A program made the translations under genes and the position numbers. A stretch of DNA of 64,000 bases. It comes from Archangium primigenium (GTDB lineage Bacteria > Myxococcota > Myxococcia > Myxococcales > Myxococcaceae). Each line of letters opens with the position of its first letter. The first letter of the stretch is position 1. The stretch lies in the NCBI RefSeq assembly GCF_016904885.1, contig NZ_JADWYI010000001.1, positions 5,208,001 through 5,272,000 on the forward strand, written 5' to 3'. Below, piece by piece: positions 17,272 to 26,054 of this stretch. Under the pieces are notes generated by a model. The model worked only from the letters and a program-made list of their open reading frames with translations, ran no database searches and had not been told where the DNA came from.

Positions 17272-19169
17272 CGACCCAGTCCTGTCCTCAGTGCGCGCGC
17301 ACGCACCAGGTGAGCACCTTGCGCGAGGGGGCCGAGGTCCCGTGCGCCTGTGGCGCGCACTTCGTCGTGCGGGCCTCCCGGATGGACCTCTCCGCGGAGT
17401 CGGGCCTGGAGGGCACCCTGGTGGCGAGCCCCGCCGTGGTGCTGCCGGGCTACACGATGGAGCGCGTGCTCGGCCGGGGCGGCATGGGCGAGGTGTGGCT
17501 CGCGCGGCAGATGTCGCTCGGGCGCAAGGTGGCGGTCAAAGTGCTGCCGCCCCGGCTCGCCAAGGATCCGGAGTTCGTGCGGCGCTTCGACAAGGAAGCC
17601 ACCGCGCTGGCCACCCTCAGCCACCCCAACATCGTGCAGATCATCGATCGGGGCGTGGCCGGCGAGCACTACTACTTCGTGATGGAGTTCGTGGAGGGCC
17701 GCTCGCTGCGCGAGGTGATGCACGAGCTGTCCCCGCCCGAGGCGCTGCGCGTGGCGCTGCAGGTGGCGCGGGCGCTCGAGGGCGCGCACGACAAGGACAT
17801 CATCCACCGCGACCTCAAACCGGAGAACGTGCTGCTCAACGGGCGCGGGCACGTGAAGGTGGCGGACTTCGGCCTGGCGGGCATCCGCCGCGCGGACGTG
17901 ACGGGCCCCCAGCTCACCGCCACCTCCGTGGCCATGGGCACGCTCAACTACATGGCGCCCGAGCAGCGGCGGGACGCCAAGAGCGTGGATGGGCGCGCGG
18001 ACCTGTTCTCGCTGGGCGTGGTGCTCTACGAGATGCTCACCCGCGAGGTGCCGGTGGGCCGCTTCCGCCTGCCCTCCGAGCGCGTGCCGGGGTTGGATCC
18101 CCGCGTGGACGACGTGGTGGAGCGGCTCTTGGAGAACGAGCCCGCGGCGCGCTTCCCGAGCGCCCACGCCACCTGCGAGGCGCTCGAGGCCCTGGTGACG
18201 AGCGTGTCGTCCTCCTCGTCCCCCGGTGAGGGCGCGCTCCACGGCCCCGCCGAGCGGCGGGTGGAGCGGGGCCGGTGGTCCTCGGGCTGGCGCTCCCTGC
18301 GCACGGCGCTGGCGGGGGTGGGCGCGGTGGCGCTGGTGCTGGGGCTCGTCCGCGCCACGTCGGACGGGCCCGTGTTCATTCCCTTGCCGTGGGGTGGCCG
18401 GGTGATGATCGGCTCCACCATCCGCATCGATCCTCCCTTCAGGCCGTGGCCCGCCAACACCAACGGGGATCTGTTCGTCGGCGCCGTGGTGGACGAGCTG
18501 TCCGACGGCCGGGCGCGCGTGGGGGTGGACTTCATCCTGGGCGAGGAGAACATCAACGCCCATGCCGGCACCTGGTCGCTGCAGGACGGCCACCTGCACG
18601 TGCTGCAGGGCGGCAACGACGCCAGCGGCGGGCAGCTCATCCCCCGGGCCTACCTGGCGCACCGCTACTTCTCCAGCGACGACTTCTCCGCCGAGGCCGT
18701 CATGAGCGCCAAACCCCTGGGCCGGGGCTACCCCCGCGAGGATCCCGACGCGCAGCACTACGCCGAGCTGTCCTTCCGCGTCACCGGCATGCAGGTCTCC
18801 ATCTACGCCATCCCCAACGCGGGCATGCGCCTGAGCTGGCGCTACACCACCACGGACGGACGCGCGGTGGCGGGCAACAGCTCCCAGGACGTGGCGGACC
18901 TCGTGCAGGACGAGACGCCCATGCCGGCGGGGCCCTTTCGCGTGAAGCTCACGCTCAAGAAGATGAAGAACGGCGTGGAGGCGGAGGCCTTCATCAACGG
19001 CTCCTCGGAGCCCTTCGCCCGCAAGTTCCTCGAGGGCTTCCAGGGACGCTCGGCCAAGGTGGCCATGGGCTGCCGCAACCTGGAGTGCACCTTCGATGAT
19101 CTGGTGGTGCGTGGCCTCCAGGCCCGGAAGGGTGGAGACCCGTCCCTGGCGGAAACCCGACAGGAGTAG
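17268..19169 (+). CDS. zinc-ribbon Ser/Thr protein kinase with extracytoplasmic domain
   Basis: The 633-residue protein begins with a small zinc ribbon (C6/C9 and C26/C28). A Hanks-type kinase domain follows (about 62-330): glycine loop GRGGMGEVW, Lys91, HRDLKPEN with catalytic Asp182, DFG Asp200, and APEQ. A single transmembrane helix lies near residues 345-362, and about 270 residues of beta-rich sensor domain follow outside the membrane. All catalytic residues are present, so it should be active. Coupling to the FHA-GAF-cyclase gene suggests one signalling unit linking envelope sensing to cAMP. Confidence 0.93.
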   Translation: MTTQSCPQCARTHQVSTLREGAEVPCACGAHFVVRASRMDLSAESGLEGTLVASPAVVLPGYTMERVLGRGGMGEVWLARQMSLGRKVAVKVLPPRLAKDPEFVRRFDKEATALATLSHPNIVQIIDRGVAGEHYYFVMEFVEGRSLREVMHELSPPEALRVALQVARALEGAHDKDIIHRDLKPENVLLNGRGHVKVADFGLAGIRRADVTGPQLTATSVAMGTLNYMAPEQRRDAKSVDGRADLFSLGVVLYEMLTREVPVGRFRLPSERVPGLDPRVDDVVERLLENEPAARFPSAHATCEALEALVTSVSSSSSPGEGALHGPAERRVERGRWSSGWRSLRTALAGVGAVALVLGLVRATSDGPVFIPLPWGGRVMIGSTIRIDPPFRPWPANTNGDLFVGAVVDELSDGRARVGVDFILGEENINAHAGTWSLQDGHLHVLQGGNDASGGQLIPRAYLAHRYFSSDDFSAEAVMSAKPLGRGYPREDPDAQHYAELSFRVTGMQVSIYAIPNAGMRLSWRYTTTDGRAVAGNSSQDVADLVQDETPMPAGPFRVKLTLKKMKNGVEAEAFINGSSEPFARKFLEGFQGRSAKVAMGCRNLECTFDDLVVRGLQARKGGDPSLAETRQE

Positions 19170-19317
19170 CACGGCCGCCCGGCGTGACCGCGTCCGTCAC
19201 TGGACGTCCCCGTCCGCGGCGCCTGCCCTTGCGAGCCTCGCGCCACATCCTCACCTTTGACCCGGTCGGGGGCCGTGGGGACGGTCCCAGGGAGTGGACT
19301 CGGGGGCAGGGGGAGCC

Positions 19318-20217
19318 ATGGATTGGCGGTTGGCATTCGCACCGCTCTACGCGGCGGGCCTGGGGGCCCTGGTGGTGGCGGCGTTCGCCTTTGGACGCAA
19401 GGACGCGCAGGCGTTCTCGCCCCGGGGGCCGCTCGCCTGGTTCGCGCTGCTGGCGGTGATGTTCGCTTTCGTGGCCTTGCGCTACGGCATGGGGCCGCTC
19501 ACCTGGGTGTCGCTCGGCGCGGTGGGCCATGGCGTGGGCGCGGGGCTGCTCGTGGGCGCCGCGGGGCTCGCCGTGGTGGGCTCGCGGGTGCGGGGGCGCG
19601 CGGATGCGCTCAAGTCCGAGGCCCCCCGGAGCATCGACGAGGGCGTGGCCGCCCTGCGCCGGGGAGAGACGCCCCATTGGGGCGTGTACCGGGGTCGGCT
19701 CGGCGCCAGTGACTCGGTGACGTCGCCGGGCGGCGTGGTGTGCGCCTTCTACGAGGCCGAGGTGCGCGCGGTCCGGGCGGATGGGAGCAAGGGCTCGCTG
19801 CTGTCCGTGGAGCGCGCCTACGCCCCCCTGTTGCAGATCAAGGGCGAGAAGACGGAGGCGGCGCTGAGCTTCTCGCCCCGCCTGATGCTCGCGCCCCAGC
19901 AGACCCGGCCGTGCCTGCTGGGCATGCCCGCGGAGGCCGGCTCGGCGAACGTGCCCGTGGAGGGCCTGCCCGCCGAGGAGGCCCTGTCCCACGAGCGCGT
20001 GGGCAAGCTCGGCGAGGCGTGCCTGGTGGTGGGCGAGTTGCGGCCCGGGCCCGTGCGCGGCGTGTACGAACTGCGCGGCCGCCAGGGCGGACCCGCCATG
20101 GTGATTCTGGGCAACCCGGGCGAGAGCACGGGCTCTCAGTTGTCGCGCCGGGCGTGGCGGCTGTTCGCGGCCGCCGGCGGTCTCACCGTGGCCGCCGCGT
20201 GGATGTTCGCCAGCTAG
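19318..20217 (+). CDS. GIDE-domain-like membrane protein
   Basis: The 299-residue protein has three hydrophobic segments near the N terminus (about 6-25, 43-60, 66-92). A soluble domain with HWGVYRGRLGASDSV...VCAFYEAEV follows, and a last membrane helix at the C terminus. This topology and the beta-strand pattern resemble the GIDE domain of MULAN-type E3 ligases found in many bacteria without a RING finger. Bacterial function is unknown. The ATG at 19318 has a good ribosome site (GGGGGAG). Transcribed alone, 148 nt after the kinase gene. Confidence 0.55.
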   Translation: MDWRLAFAPLYAAGLGALVVAAFAFGRKDAQAFSPRGPLAWFALLAVMFAFVALRYGMGPLTWVSLGAVGHGVGAGLLVGAAGLAVVGSRVRGRADALKSEAPRSIDEGVAALRRGETPHWGVYRGRLGASDSVTSPGGVVCAFYEAEVRAVRADGSKGSLLSVERAYAPLLQIKGEKTEAALSFSPRLMLAPQQTRPCLLGMPAEAGSANVPVEGLPAEEALSHERVGKLGEACLVVGELRPGPVRGVYELRGRQGGPAMVILGNPGESTGSQLSRRAWRLFAAAGGLTVAAAWMFAS

Positions 20218-20230
20218 TCGGCACGCGTCC

Positions 20231-21361
20231 TCAGGGATTCGTGCTGGGGATGCAGCCCCACTGGCTCAAGTCCTCGGACACCGTGGCGCACTCCCACCCC
20301 TCGGCGCACGCGTCCGCGCGCCGGGGATCGCACGACTGGAAGCACGTGCTCTCGGTCGCGCTGCCCATGCCACACACCTGGCCCTCGGGACAGGTGTTGC
20401 CCAGGAGTGGCTGACAGCGCTGGGCACACCAGAACACGCCCTCGCTCCGGAAGGAGCGCAGGTTGCAGCGCTCGCCCTCGCCACAGGGGTTCTCGGGGCA
20501 CTCGCCGCGCACCGTCGCCAGGCATTTGGAGTCCGTGTCGTTGAGCCGCTTGCAGCGCTGACCTCCGGGACAGCCGAGGGTCTGGCAATCCGCGCGACAG
20601 GCCGGGCCCTCGAGGCTGTCCTCACAGGAGTATCCGGTGGGGCAGCTGTCGGGCTCGCCGGGCCGGCAGCGCTTGCCACAGTGGCCCAGCAGGCACACGA
20701 GCCCCTCCTGGCAGGAGCCCTCCGGCGAGACATAACCCAGATCACACGCCTCGCCCTCCGCGCGCTGACCCGCGGGCATGCACCGGCGCACCACCACGCC
20801 CGACTCGCCCCGCGTCAGCGCCCGGCACACGCTGCCCGGAAAGCAGTGGGCGTCCTCCTCACACTCCGAGGCCATGCATTCGTGGCGTCGGGTGCTCCGG
20901 TTGGCGGCGCATCCCTGGCCCGGAGGACAATCCCCATCCACCCGGCACTCGCCACAGTCGAGCGCGCCCGAGGGCTCCACCGTGCAGCGCAAGCCCGAGG
21001 CGGGAAGGCCGTCGTCGGAAGGTGGGGCGCTCGAGGTGCCGGGGAGCGCGGAGGAGGCGGGGGCCTCGCGGGGTGGCGCGCCGAGCGAGGCCACGAAGTG
21101 CGCGGCCCTCATGTTGCCGCGTGGGGTGGGGGCCTCTCGTGCGCGGGAATGCAGGCCAGTCGTCGTGCTCGGGACCGTGCCCGGGGACCAGAGCGTCCGG
21201 GTGAGGGCGGGCGCCGCTCGGCGGGGGGCCGCGTCCAGCGCGACCCGTCCGTGTTCAACGGGCCGCTCGTCGAGGGCGGGGGAGGCGAAGACGAAGAAGC
21301 CGAGCACGAGCATGCCGGCTCCCGCGAACGCGATTCCAAGGCGACCGGGGCGTGAGGTCAT
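20231..21361 (-). CDS. Cys-rich exported protein
   Basis: The 376-residue protein has an N-terminal hydrophobic segment (about 8-28) serving as signal or anchor, then a low-complexity linker. From about residue 125 comes a tandem series of short Cys modules of the form C-x-DGDCPPGQGC, which resemble the Cys-rich repeats of exported myxobacterial proteins. The cysteines probably form disulfides outside the cell. Twelve nt upstream on the same strand lies a 56-residue Cys-rich peptide gene, so the two are co-transcribed. No enzymatic motif is visible. Confidence 0.78.
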   Translation of the reverse strand: MTSRPGRLGIAFAGAGMLVLGFFVFASPALDERPVEHGRVALDAAPRRAAPALTRTLWSPGTVPSTTTGLHSRAREAPTPRGNMRAAHFVASLGAPPREAPASSALPGTSSAPPSDDGLPASGLRCTVEPSGALDCGECRVDGDCPPGQGCAANRSTRRHECMASECEEDAHCFPGSVCRALTRGESGVVVRRCMPAGQRAEGEACDLGYVSPEGSCQEGLVCLLGHCGKRCRPGEPDSCPTGYSCEDSLEGPACRADCQTLGCPGGQRCKRLNDTDSKCLATVRGECPENPCGEGERCNLRSFRSEGVFWCAQRCQPLLGNTCPEGQVCGMGSATESTCFQSCDPRRADACAEGWECATVSEDLSQWGCIPSTNP

Positions 21362-21373
21362 GGGCGGGCCAGC

Positions 21374-21544
21374 TCAGCAGGTGCCGAATCCACAGCACTG
21401 CAGCTGGCCCCCATCGGATGAGCATCCGCACGGTCTGCACTGGTAGCATTCGGGGGGCAGGGCCTCGGCGCTGCTTCCGATGAGCGCGCCCGCGAGGCCC
21501 GCGGTCAACAGCCAATAGAATACGCCCGTCTTCGCGTTCTTCAT
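21374..21544 (-). CDS. 56-residue exported Cys-rich peptide
   Basis: Read by eye from the minus strand, this ORF gives a 56-residue peptide. An N-terminal basic/hydrophobic segment (MKNAKTGVFYWLLTAGLAG) ends near SSAEA, a good signal-peptidase site. The ~30-residue mature part holds seven cysteines (33, 36, 39, 41, 50, 51, 56). A GGGGGA ribosome site sits just before the ATG. It ends 12 nt before the Cys-rich protein gene. It could be a disulfide-stabilised secreted peptide or a small partner of the downstream protein; nothing more specific is recognised. Confidence 0.7.
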   Translation of the reverse strand: MKNAKTGVFYWLLTAGLAGALIGSSAEALPPECYQCRPCGCSSDGGQLQCCGFGTC

Positions 21545-21651
21545 GGATGTCCCCCGACTCCGATTCCGAGCGTCTGAGCCAAGAATCAGAAATCAGTGTG
21601 AACCGGGGACTCTCTTGCAGGCAAGACGGCGGCGGACGTTTTTCAGGTAGT

Positions 21652-21665
21652 GTCGCGTGAGCGAC
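21652..21665 (-). terminator. short hairpin after the sigma-54 activator gene
   Basis: GTCGC (21652-21656) and GCGAC (21661-21665) form a 5-bp stem around a 4-nt loop, 17 nt beyond the stop of the sigma-54 activator on its coding strand. A run of five A, not T, follows, so it is at best a weak terminator or a processing site. Confidence 0.3.
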
Positions 21666-21681
21666 GACCGGACCGCGCAGG

Positions 21682-23277
21682 TCATCCCTCGTCCCCGAGT
21701 CCATACTCCTTGAGCTTGCGGCCCAGGGTGTTGCGGCCGATGCGCAGCGTCTTGGCGGCGGCCGTGCGGTTGCCACGCACCGCGTCGAGCACCCGCAGGA
21801 TGTGCCGCTTCTCCACCTCGGCCAGGGGCAGCCACTCGCCCGTCTCGGGCGCGGTTGGCTCGCGCGCGGCCACGGCGGCGGGCGCGGCCATTGTCCCGCC
21901 GTCCACCACCTTGGGCAGGGGCAGGTGCTCCTCGAGGATCTCCCCCTCGCTGAGCACCACGGCGCTCTCGATGCAGTTTTCCAGCTCGCGCACGTTGCCC
22001 GGCCAGCGGTAGCGCTTGAGCCGCTCCAGGGCCGCCGCGCTCAAGCGGGGCGGGTTGAGCCGGTGGCGCCGGGCCGCCGAGGCGATGAAGTGCCGCGTCA
22101 ACCGCTCGATGTCGTCGCCCCCACGCTCGCGCAAGGGCGGCAGCACCACCTCCACCACCTTGATGCGGTAGTACAAGTCCTCGCGGAACTTCCCCTCGGC
22201 CACCATGCGCGCCAGGTCGCGGTTCGTCGCCGCCACGATGCGCACGTCCATCTTCAACGTCTGGGTGCCGCCCACGCGCTCGAACTCGCGGTCCTGCAAC
22301 ACGCGCAAGAGCTTGCCCTGCACCGGCAAGGGCAGCTCGCCGATCTCGTCGATGAACACCGTGCCGCCCTCGGCGGACTCGAACTTGCCCGGCATCCGGT
22401 GGTCCGCCCCCGTGAAGGCGCCCTTCTCGTGGCCGAACAGCTCGTTCTCGATGAGCGTGGCCGGCAGGGCCGCGCAGTCCACCTTCACGAAGGGCTTGTC
22501 GCGCCGCGGGCTGTTGACGTGCACCGCGCGCGCGAACAGCTCCTTGCCACACCCGCTCTCGCCCCGCAGCAGCACCGTGGCGTCCGTGGGCGCCGCCTTC
22601 TGGATGAGCCGGTAGATGACCTTGAGCGACTCGGACTCGCCGATGATGCGGTTGAAGAAGTAGCCCACGGGCGCCTGGGGCTGCTCCTTGGCGCGCTGCA
22701 ACTCCTGGTAGAGGCTCGTGCGCTGCAGCGCCTGGCTCACCTGCGTGGCGATGGCCATCAGCCGCGCCACGTCCTCGTCCGAGAAGCGCTCGCCCCCGCG
22801 GCGGTTGAGCACCTGCAGCACGCCATAGAGCACGCCGCCCGTGTCGCGCAGGGGCACCGCCAGGTTCGTCGTCGTCCGGTAGCCCGTCATCCGGTCGATG
22901 TCCGCGTAGAAGCGGCTCTCGCCCCGCGGGTCCGGCATGTTCACCGGCAGGCCACTCTCGGCCACCGAGCCCGCCACGCCCTGGCCCCGCTTCACGCGGA
23001 TCTGCGACACCTCGGGCAGGTGCGCCGCGCGCGAGAACAAGTCCCCCCGCGCGGGGTCCATCAACCACAGGGTCCCCCGGTCCGCCTGCATCGACACCGC
23101 GATGCGATCCATCAGCGTCTGCAGGAAGGCGTCGAGATCGACCTCGCGGCCGACGAGCCCGCCGAGCGGGAGGAGCACGTGACTGACGTCGGGGGAGGGG
23201 GCCATGAGGGGCAGGGGGGGCAGCTCGAAGCGAGCGCGCAGACTAGCGCAGGACGGCGCCGGATGCGCCTCGCTCAT
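21682..23277 (-). CDS. GAF-domain sigma-54-dependent activator
   Basis: The 531-residue protein has a GAF domain (about 45-195), a sigma-54 AAA+ domain (about 213-445) and a C-terminal Fis-type helix-turn-helix (last ~45 residues; [21 protein letters not shown]). Walker A reads GESGCGKE, the sigma-54 contact loop GAFTGA is intact, and Walker B is FIDEIGELP. It should open sigma-54 promoters when the GAF domain is engaged by a small ligand; there is no receiver domain. The ATG at 23277 shares one base with the stop of the upstream metallo-beta-lactamase gene (TGATG), so translation is coupled. Confidence 0.94.
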   Translation of the reverse strand: MSEAHPAPSCASLRARFELPPLPLMAPSPDVSHVLLPLGGLVGREVDLDAFLQTLMDRIAVSMQADRGTLWLMDPARGDLFSRAAHLPEVSQIRVKRGQGVAGSVAESGLPVNMPDPRGESRFYADIDRMTGYRTTTNLAVPLRDTGGVLYGVLQVLNRRGGERFSDEDVARLMAIATQVSQALQRTSLYQELQRAKEQPQAPVGYFFNRIIGESESLKVIYRLIQKAAPTDATVLLRGESGCGKELFARAVHVNSPRRDKPFVKVDCAALPATLIENELFGHEKGAFTGADHRMPGKFESAEGGTVFIDEIGELPLPVQGKLLRVLQDREFERVGGTQTLKMDVRIVAATNRDLARMVAEGKFREDLYYRIKVVEVVLPPLRERGGDDIERLTRHFIASAARRHRLNPPRLSAAALERLKRYRWPGNVRELENCIESAVVLSEGEILEEHLPLPKVVDGGTMAAPAAVAAREPTAPETGEWLPLAEVEKRHILRVLDAVRGNRTAAAKTLRIGRNTLGRKLKEYGLGDEG

Positions 23278-24119
23278 CACGCGCACGCCCCGAGCAGGAT
23301 GCGTTTGCCCTCACGCGCCGGCTCGCTGGCGGAGAAGTCCTGGCGCGCCTCCTCGGCCATGCCCTCCACCTGCTCGTCGTTGTGGGCGGGGTCATGGTGG
23401 AAGAGCAGCAGCCGGCGCGCGTCCACCGCCCGCGCCACCCGCGCCGCGTCCACCATGGTGGAGTGGCCCCAGCCCTTCTTGGGCATGCCCCGCGCCCCGT
23501 TGTACTCGTCCGGCGTGTACTGCGCGTCCAGACACAGCGCGTCAGCGCCCTCCATCCACCGGGCCTGGCGCGCGGTGAGCGTCTCCAGGGAAATCTCCAT
23601 GTCCGTGGCGTAGACGAACACGTGCCCGTCCGCCTCCACCCGGTACGCCAGACACCCCTGGGGGTGCGGCGAGTCGAAGGGCGTCACCTTGAAGGGGCCC
23701 ACCTCCACCGTCTGGCCATGCAGCGCCGACAGGAAATCCATGTGCGCGCGCATGGTGGACAGCGGCACGGGAAAATTCGGCGGCTCCATCTGCTTGGCGA
23801 GCACCGACTGGAGCGCCCGGTCCCCCTCCGGCCCGGGGCCATAGAGCGTCAGCTCCGTGGTGGGCAAAAAGCCCGGGGTGAAGAAGGGGAAGCCCTGCAC
23901 ATGGTCCCAGTGCAGGTGCGAGAAGAACAGGGTCGTCTTGCGCGGCGCGCTCTCGCGCATCATCACCTCGCCCAGCCCCCGGATGCCCGTGCCGGCGTCG
24001 AGGATGAGCCGCTCGCCCTGGCTCGTCACCTCCACGCACGACGTGTTGCCGCCAATGCGCGCCGCATGCGCCCCCGACACCGCGATGCTCCCTCGCACTC
24101 CGTGGAAACGCACGTCCAT
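23277..24119 (-). CDS. metallo-beta-lactamase-fold hydrolase
   Basis: The 280-residue protein starts with the RNase Z/PqqB-like pattern VRFHGVRGSIAVSG and has the metal motif SHLHWDHVQG (HxHxDH). It continues with ATDME and an FHHDPAHND segment that supply further metal ligands. It is cytosolic and binds two metals. The substrate may be a phosphodiester or cyclic nucleotide. It is the first gene of a two-gene unit with the sigma-54 activator, so its product could set the level of the ligand sensed by the GAF domain; this is inference. Confidence 0.85.
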   Translation of the reverse strand: MDVRFHGVRGSIAVSGAHAARIGGNTSCVEVTSQGERLILDAGTGIRGLGEVMMRESAPRKTTLFFSHLHWDHVQGFPFFTPGFLPTTELTLYGPGPEGDRALQSVLAKQMEPPNFPVPLSTMRAHMDFLSALHGQTVEVGPFKVTPFDSPHPQGCLAYRVEADGHVFVYATDMEISLETLTARQARWMEGADALCLDAQYTPDEYNGARGMPKKGWGHSTMVDAARVARAVDARRLLLFHHDPAHNDEQVEGMAEEARQDFSASEPAREGKRILLGACA

Positions 24120-24314
24120 GATGGCTGCTCCCTCGACAAGTCAGACGGGGGCGCGCCACACCGGAGCGCCCCTCACGCCGGGGAGACAAAGCAAGGACGT
24201 TGCCAACGCCAAAGGCCTGGAGTTGCTGGGATTTCCAGGGCTGCCTGGACCGCGAGCGATCCATTGTGGCGCACCGGGATGGTGCAGCCGATCCGATCCG
24301 GTGCGCGGCCCCCT

Positions 24315-24358
24315 CCGGACACCCCCCGGACACCACCCGGACACCACCCGGACATTGT
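24315..24358. repeat. four 11-bp tandem repeats in divergent promoter region
   Basis: CCGGACAC starts at 24315, 24326 and 24337 and CCGGACAT at 24348, a strict 11-bp period (units CCGGACACCCC, CCGGACACCAC twice, CCGGACATTGT). The array ends 36 bp before the ATG of the membrane-protein/SPFH operon and lies within the 274-bp gap that separates it from the divergent hydrolase gene. One repeat per helical turn suits cooperative binding by a regulator. The rest of the gap shows no gene. Confidence 0.6.
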
Positions 24359-24393
24359 GAGCGCGGGGAGGCGCATGAAAGACTCCGCGCCAC

Positions 24394-24990
24394 ATGTACC
24401 CTGATGAGTTCCGACTGCCCCGGGTCAGCGAGCACGTGCTCGCGTGGCTCGAGCGGCGTCGGCCCGGTTTTGGCGAGTGGGACACGCGTGTGGAGGGGGC
24501 GCTGAAGGCCGAGGCCCGGCTGGCGCTGGACGACGTGGCGCGCCGCTTCGCCGAATTGGCGGCGGACGCGCCCTATGTCTCCCGCCTGGAGCACGGCGTC
24601 TTCTCCGTGGTCCTGCCGCGCTACTTCCAGCTCGCGCGCGAGCACCATGCCCTGCAGCGCCGCCACTACGGCCTGTGGCGCGGGGGAGACCTCGTCTCGC
24701 GCGCCGTCTACACCAGCGTGGGCCTGGTGCTGGCGGTGGTCATCGCCCTGACGCGCGTGCCCAACTGGCTCGAGCCCCTGCCGTTCGCGCTCATCCTCGC
24801 GGGCCCCTTCCTGCCGGACCTGCAGGAGTCCTTCCTCGAGCGCCGCTACCGCCGCCAGCTCGCCACGCTGGTGGCGGACATGGCGGGCGAGCAGCAACAG
24901 CTCGAGGCCTATCAACCCCTGTCCGATCCGCCCGAGCCCCTGGCGGGCCCGGACGGGCGTCCTGATTCCCGTTCCAAGGAGCGGTCATGA
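24394..24990 (+). CDS. small membrane protein of SPFH operon
   Basis: The 198-residue protein is mostly charged helix at both ends, with two hydrophobic segments near residues 108-122 and 129-147 forming a membrane hairpin. No family is recognised. Its stop overlaps the start of the first SPFH gene by 4 nt, and the next gene overlaps likewise, so the three products are made together and probably form one complex. It may serve as a membrane partner for the SPFH proteins, as NfeD-type proteins do elsewhere, although it is not recognisably NfeD. Confidence 0.65.
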   Translation: MYPDEFRLPRVSEHVLAWLERRRPGFGEWDTRVEGALKAEARLALDDVARRFAELAADAPYVSRLEHGVFSVVLPRYFQLAREHHALQRRHYGLWRGGDLVSRAVYTSVGLVLAVVIALTRVPNWLEPLPFALILAGPFLPDLQESFLERRYRRQLATLVADMAGEQQQLEAYQPLSDPPEPLAGPDGRPDSRSKERS

Positions 24991-26054
24991 AAACGTCACG
25001 TGACGAGGCCCAGCAGCGAGTGCTCGCGGCCCTCAAGCAGCCCCGGATGAAGCTCCTCTGGCCCCTGGCGGTGGTCGTGGTGGGCGGCCTGTTCGTCTAC
25101 AACGCGTGCACCGTATACGTGCGGCCCTACCAACTGGGCGTCAAGCAGGTGGTGCTCGGCGGGGAGAAGGGCATCCGCGACAAGGTGTACGGCCCGGGCC
25201 TGCACTGGGTGACGCCCGGCGCCGAGCGCATGCACCTGTTCCCGAGCGACTTGCAGGTGCTGGACATGGTGGACAACCCCGCCGAGGTGGCCGAGGGCGC
25301 GGACCACCGCGTCGTGCGGGCCATCAAGATCCAGACGTCCGGCGGCTACACGGTGTCCGCGGACGTGACGGTGCTCTACCGGCTGGAGAACCCGTTCAAG
25401 ATCATGACGCAGATCGGCCCCGGCCAGCTCTACGAGGACTCGGCGGTGATTCCGCGCGCCGAGCAGGTGCTGCGCCGCACCCTGGGCCAGCTCGACTCGG
25501 ATGACTTCTACCGGGGGGAGCTGCGCGACAAGGCCATGGCGGACGCGCAGAAGCTGCTCAAGGCGGAGCTCGAGCCCCGGGGCATCACCGTGACGCACGT
25601 GCTCTTGCGCCAGTACCGCTACGACACGCGCTACCAGCAGGCCATCGAGCAGCGGAAGATCCAGGACCAGACGGTCTTCAAGAACCAGGCGGAGGCGGCG
25701 GCGGCGCAGGCCGAGGCGGAGAAGAACCGCATCATCGCCGAGGGCCAGGCCACGGTGCAGGTGGAGCTGTCGCGCGGAGACGCGGAGGTGGCCAAGCTGC
25801 GCTCGGCCGCGGAGCTCTACCGGCGCACCCAGGCGGCGCAGGGCGACCTGGTGGTGAAGCTCGCGCGGGCCAAGGGGATTGAACTGGAGAACGCGGCGCT
25901 GCGCGGGGCGGGCAGCGAGAACATGGTGGGCCTGAAGATGGCGGACGTGCTCGGAGGCACGCGCATCATCGTGGTGCCCACGGATGGCGAGGGCGGCGTG
26001 AACCCGTTGGACTTGAACGCGGCGCTCAAGCGCTTCGACGTGAAGGGGCAGTGA
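24987..26054 (+). CDS. SPFH-domain (band 7, HflK-like) membrane protein
   Basis: The 355-residue protein has one N-terminal transmembrane helix (about 24-41) followed by an SPFH domain (about 46-235), and then an Ala/Glu-rich coiled coil (NQAEAAAAQAEAEKNR) typical of the prohibitin/stomatin/HflK group. Such proteins form large cages on the inner membrane that organise lipids or regulate proteases. It lies between an unknown membrane protein and a second SPFH gene, with 4-nt overlaps on both sides. The pairing recalls HflK/HflC, but no ftsH is nearby. Confidence 0.85.
   Translation: MKTSRDEAQQRVLAALKQPRMKLLWPLAVVVVGGLFVYNACTVYVRPYQLGVKQVVLGGEKGIRDKVYGPGLHWVTPGAERMHLFPSDLQVLDMVDNPAEVAEGADHRVVRAIKIQTSGGYTVSADVTVLYRLENPFKIMTQIGPGQLYEDSAVIPRAEQVLRRTLGQLDSDDFYRGELRDKAMADAQKLLKAELEPRGITVTHVLLRQYRYDTRYQQAIEQRKIQDQTVFKNQAEAAAAQAEAEKNRIIAEGQATVQVELSRGDAEVAKLRSAAELYRRTQAAQGDLVVKLARAKGIELENAALRGAGSENMVGLKMADVLGGTRIIVVPTDGEGGVNPLDLNAALKRFDVKGQ

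Noticed and set aside
24301-24360. possible CRISPR-like array
   Set aside because: Units are contiguous 11-mers without spacers, and no cas genes are near.
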